From assembly GCF_000333395.1 (NCBI RefSeq), contig NZ_BADA01000228.1, positions 1 to 41,039 on the forward strand: a stretch of 41,039 bases of DNA, written 5' to 3'. The notes below the pieces were generated by a model. That model ran no database searches, was not told the DNA's origin, and saw only the letters and a program-made list of their open reading frames with translations. Both the position numbers and the translations under genes were made by a program. Shown here piece after piece: positions 40,288 to 41,039 of the stretch (position 1 is its first letter; every line of letters begins with the position of its first letter). Origin of the DNA: Microbacterium sp. B19. GTDB taxonomy: Bacteria > Actinomycetota > Actinomycetes > Actinomycetales > Microbacteriaceae.

Positions 40288-41039
40288 GTGAAGCGCGGGC
40301 ACCTGCGCGTGCTGCTCGGGGCAGCTCCCGGCGTCGGCAAGACGTACGAGATGCTCGAGGAGGGGCGCCGGCTGCGCGAGGAGGGCCGCGACGTCGTCAT
40401 CGCGATCGTCGAGACGCACGGCCGCGTCGCCACCGCCGCACAGGCCGAGGGGCTCGAGGTCGTCCCGCGCCGCGCCGTCGCGCACCGGGGCGTCGACCTC
40501 GACGAGATGGACCTGGATGCCGTGCTCTCACGCCACCCGCAGATCGCGCTGGTCGACGAGCTCGCGCACACCAACGCCCCCGGGTCCGCGCACGAGAAAC
40601 GCTGGCAGGACGTCGAAGCGCTCCTGGACGCAGGCATCGACGTCATCACGACGGTCAACGTGCAGCACGTCGCCTCGCTGGGCGACGTCGTCGAGAAGAT
40701 CACCGGCGTCGTGCAGCGCGAGACGGTTCCGGATGCCGTGGTCCGCGCGGCCGACCAGATCGAGGTCGTCGACCTCGCCCCGCAGTCGTTGCGCGACCGG
40801 CTGGCATCCGGATTCGTCTATCCCGCCGAGCGGATCGACGCGGCCCTGTCGAACTACTTCCGTCTCGGCAACCTCACGGCGCTGCGCGAGCTCGCGCTGC
40901 TGTGGCTCGCCGACGAGGTCGACTCCGCGCTGCAGCGGTACCGCGTCGAGCAGGGCATCGAGGGGTCGTGGCAGGCCCGCGAGCGGGTCGTCGTCGCACT
41001 CACCGGCGGCGCGGAGGGCGAGACGCTGATCCGGCGCGC
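40288..41039 (+). CDS. kdpD: Sensor histidine kinase KdpD, N-terminal part (runs off window)
   Basis: The frame opens with GTG 40288 (GGGA about 8 bp upstream) and stays open to the window end, about 250 codons. It matches the KdpD cytoplasmic sensor: Walker A GAAPGVGKTYEML (from residue 11), VETHGRVAT, Walker-B-like IALVDELAHTNAPGS, TVNVQHVASLGDVV and IEVVDLAPQSLRDRL, then the start of a universal-stress-like domain (RVVVALTGGAEG). KdpD with KdpE induces kdp at low K+ or high osmolarity. The membrane and kinase domains lie beyond the window. Confidence 0.95.
   Translation, partial: MKRGHLRVLLGAAPGVGKTYEMLEEGRRLREEGRDVVIAIVETHGRVATAAQAEGLEVVPRRAVAHRGVDLDEMDLDAVLSRHPQIALVDELAHTNAPGSAHEKRWQDVEALLDAGIDVITTVNVQHVASLGDVVEKITGVVQRETVPDAVVRAADQIEVVDLAPQSLRDRLASGFVYPAERIDAALSNYFRLGNLTALRELALLWLADEVDSALQRYRVEQGIEGSWQARERVVVALTGGAEGETLIRR

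Noticed and set aside
1..41039. GGATGCC as a Chi-like or FtsK-orienting (KOPS) sequence
   Set aside because: The two orientations are about equally frequent in the window, whereas those signals are strand-biased.
1..41039. tRNA or rRNA genes, insertion sequences, prophage
   Set aside because: No tRNA/rRNA signatures, transposase, integrase or phage structural genes were recognised in the window.

Overview
The window is about 41 kb of high-GC DNA (roughly 70% by eye) with dense, often ATGA-overlapping genes. It looks like a chromosome segment of a Microbacteriaceae actinobacterium, most likely Microbacterium. The grounds are composition, codon use, gene families and the character of the Tat signal; no search was run.

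Layout. Positions 1-704 hold an abrupt join between the STAS end of a SulP anion transporter and a 5'-truncated FAD subunit of xanthine dehydrogenase. An intact fused [2Fe-2S]/molybdopterin xanthine dehydrogenase follows (748-3570). After a PhzF-like enzyme, an AraC regulator and an atypical secreted repeat protein (6091-7431) comes a purine/ureide catabolism cluster. Its minus strand carries allB, an acetamidase/formamidase, a 61-aa ORF, an AtzH-amidase fusion, pucG and allC. Its plus strand carries uraD, the HIU hydrolase gene and hpxO. Together with the xanthine dehydrogenase these cover hypoxanthine to urate, 5-hydroxyisourate, OHCU, allantoin, allantoate, ureidoglycine and then oxalurate plus glycine. 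The amidase fusion and the formamidase are candidates for the final amide hydrolyses.

Next come a CaCA-type cation exchanger preceded by what reads as a yybP-ykoY (Mn2+) riboswitch, apt, an alpha-glucosidase/LacI module with a perfect operator palindrome, and a DUF4190/septum-formation-domain membrane protein. These are followed by an FAD/NAD reductase, an M20 amidohydrolase, a small membrane protein, a neutral zinc metallopeptidase, a VanZ-like protein and a KimA-like APC potassium permease. The right end has a PLDc_N membrane protein, a PadR/DUF1048/ABC exporter module with paired PadR-type operators, and the kdp potassium-pump operon (a small membrane ORF, kdpF, A, B, C and the start of kdpD).

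The most unusual feature of the window is its non-coding architecture. Nearly every larger intergenic gap contains an interrupted palindrome belonging to one of several families. Within a family both the arm sequence and the total span are conserved: 50 bp four times, 51-52 bp six times, 70-72 bp four times, 65 bp five times and 86 bp twice. Loops vary, some copies form arrays with 103-, 120- or 162-bp periods, and copies sit in convergent, codirectional and divergent gaps alike. Separately, the heptamer GGATGCC/GGCATCC occurs about 115 times by hand count, on both strands, against roughly ten expected from composition. I saw none of it in the secreted repeat gene at 6091-7431, which also has foreign-looking codon use.
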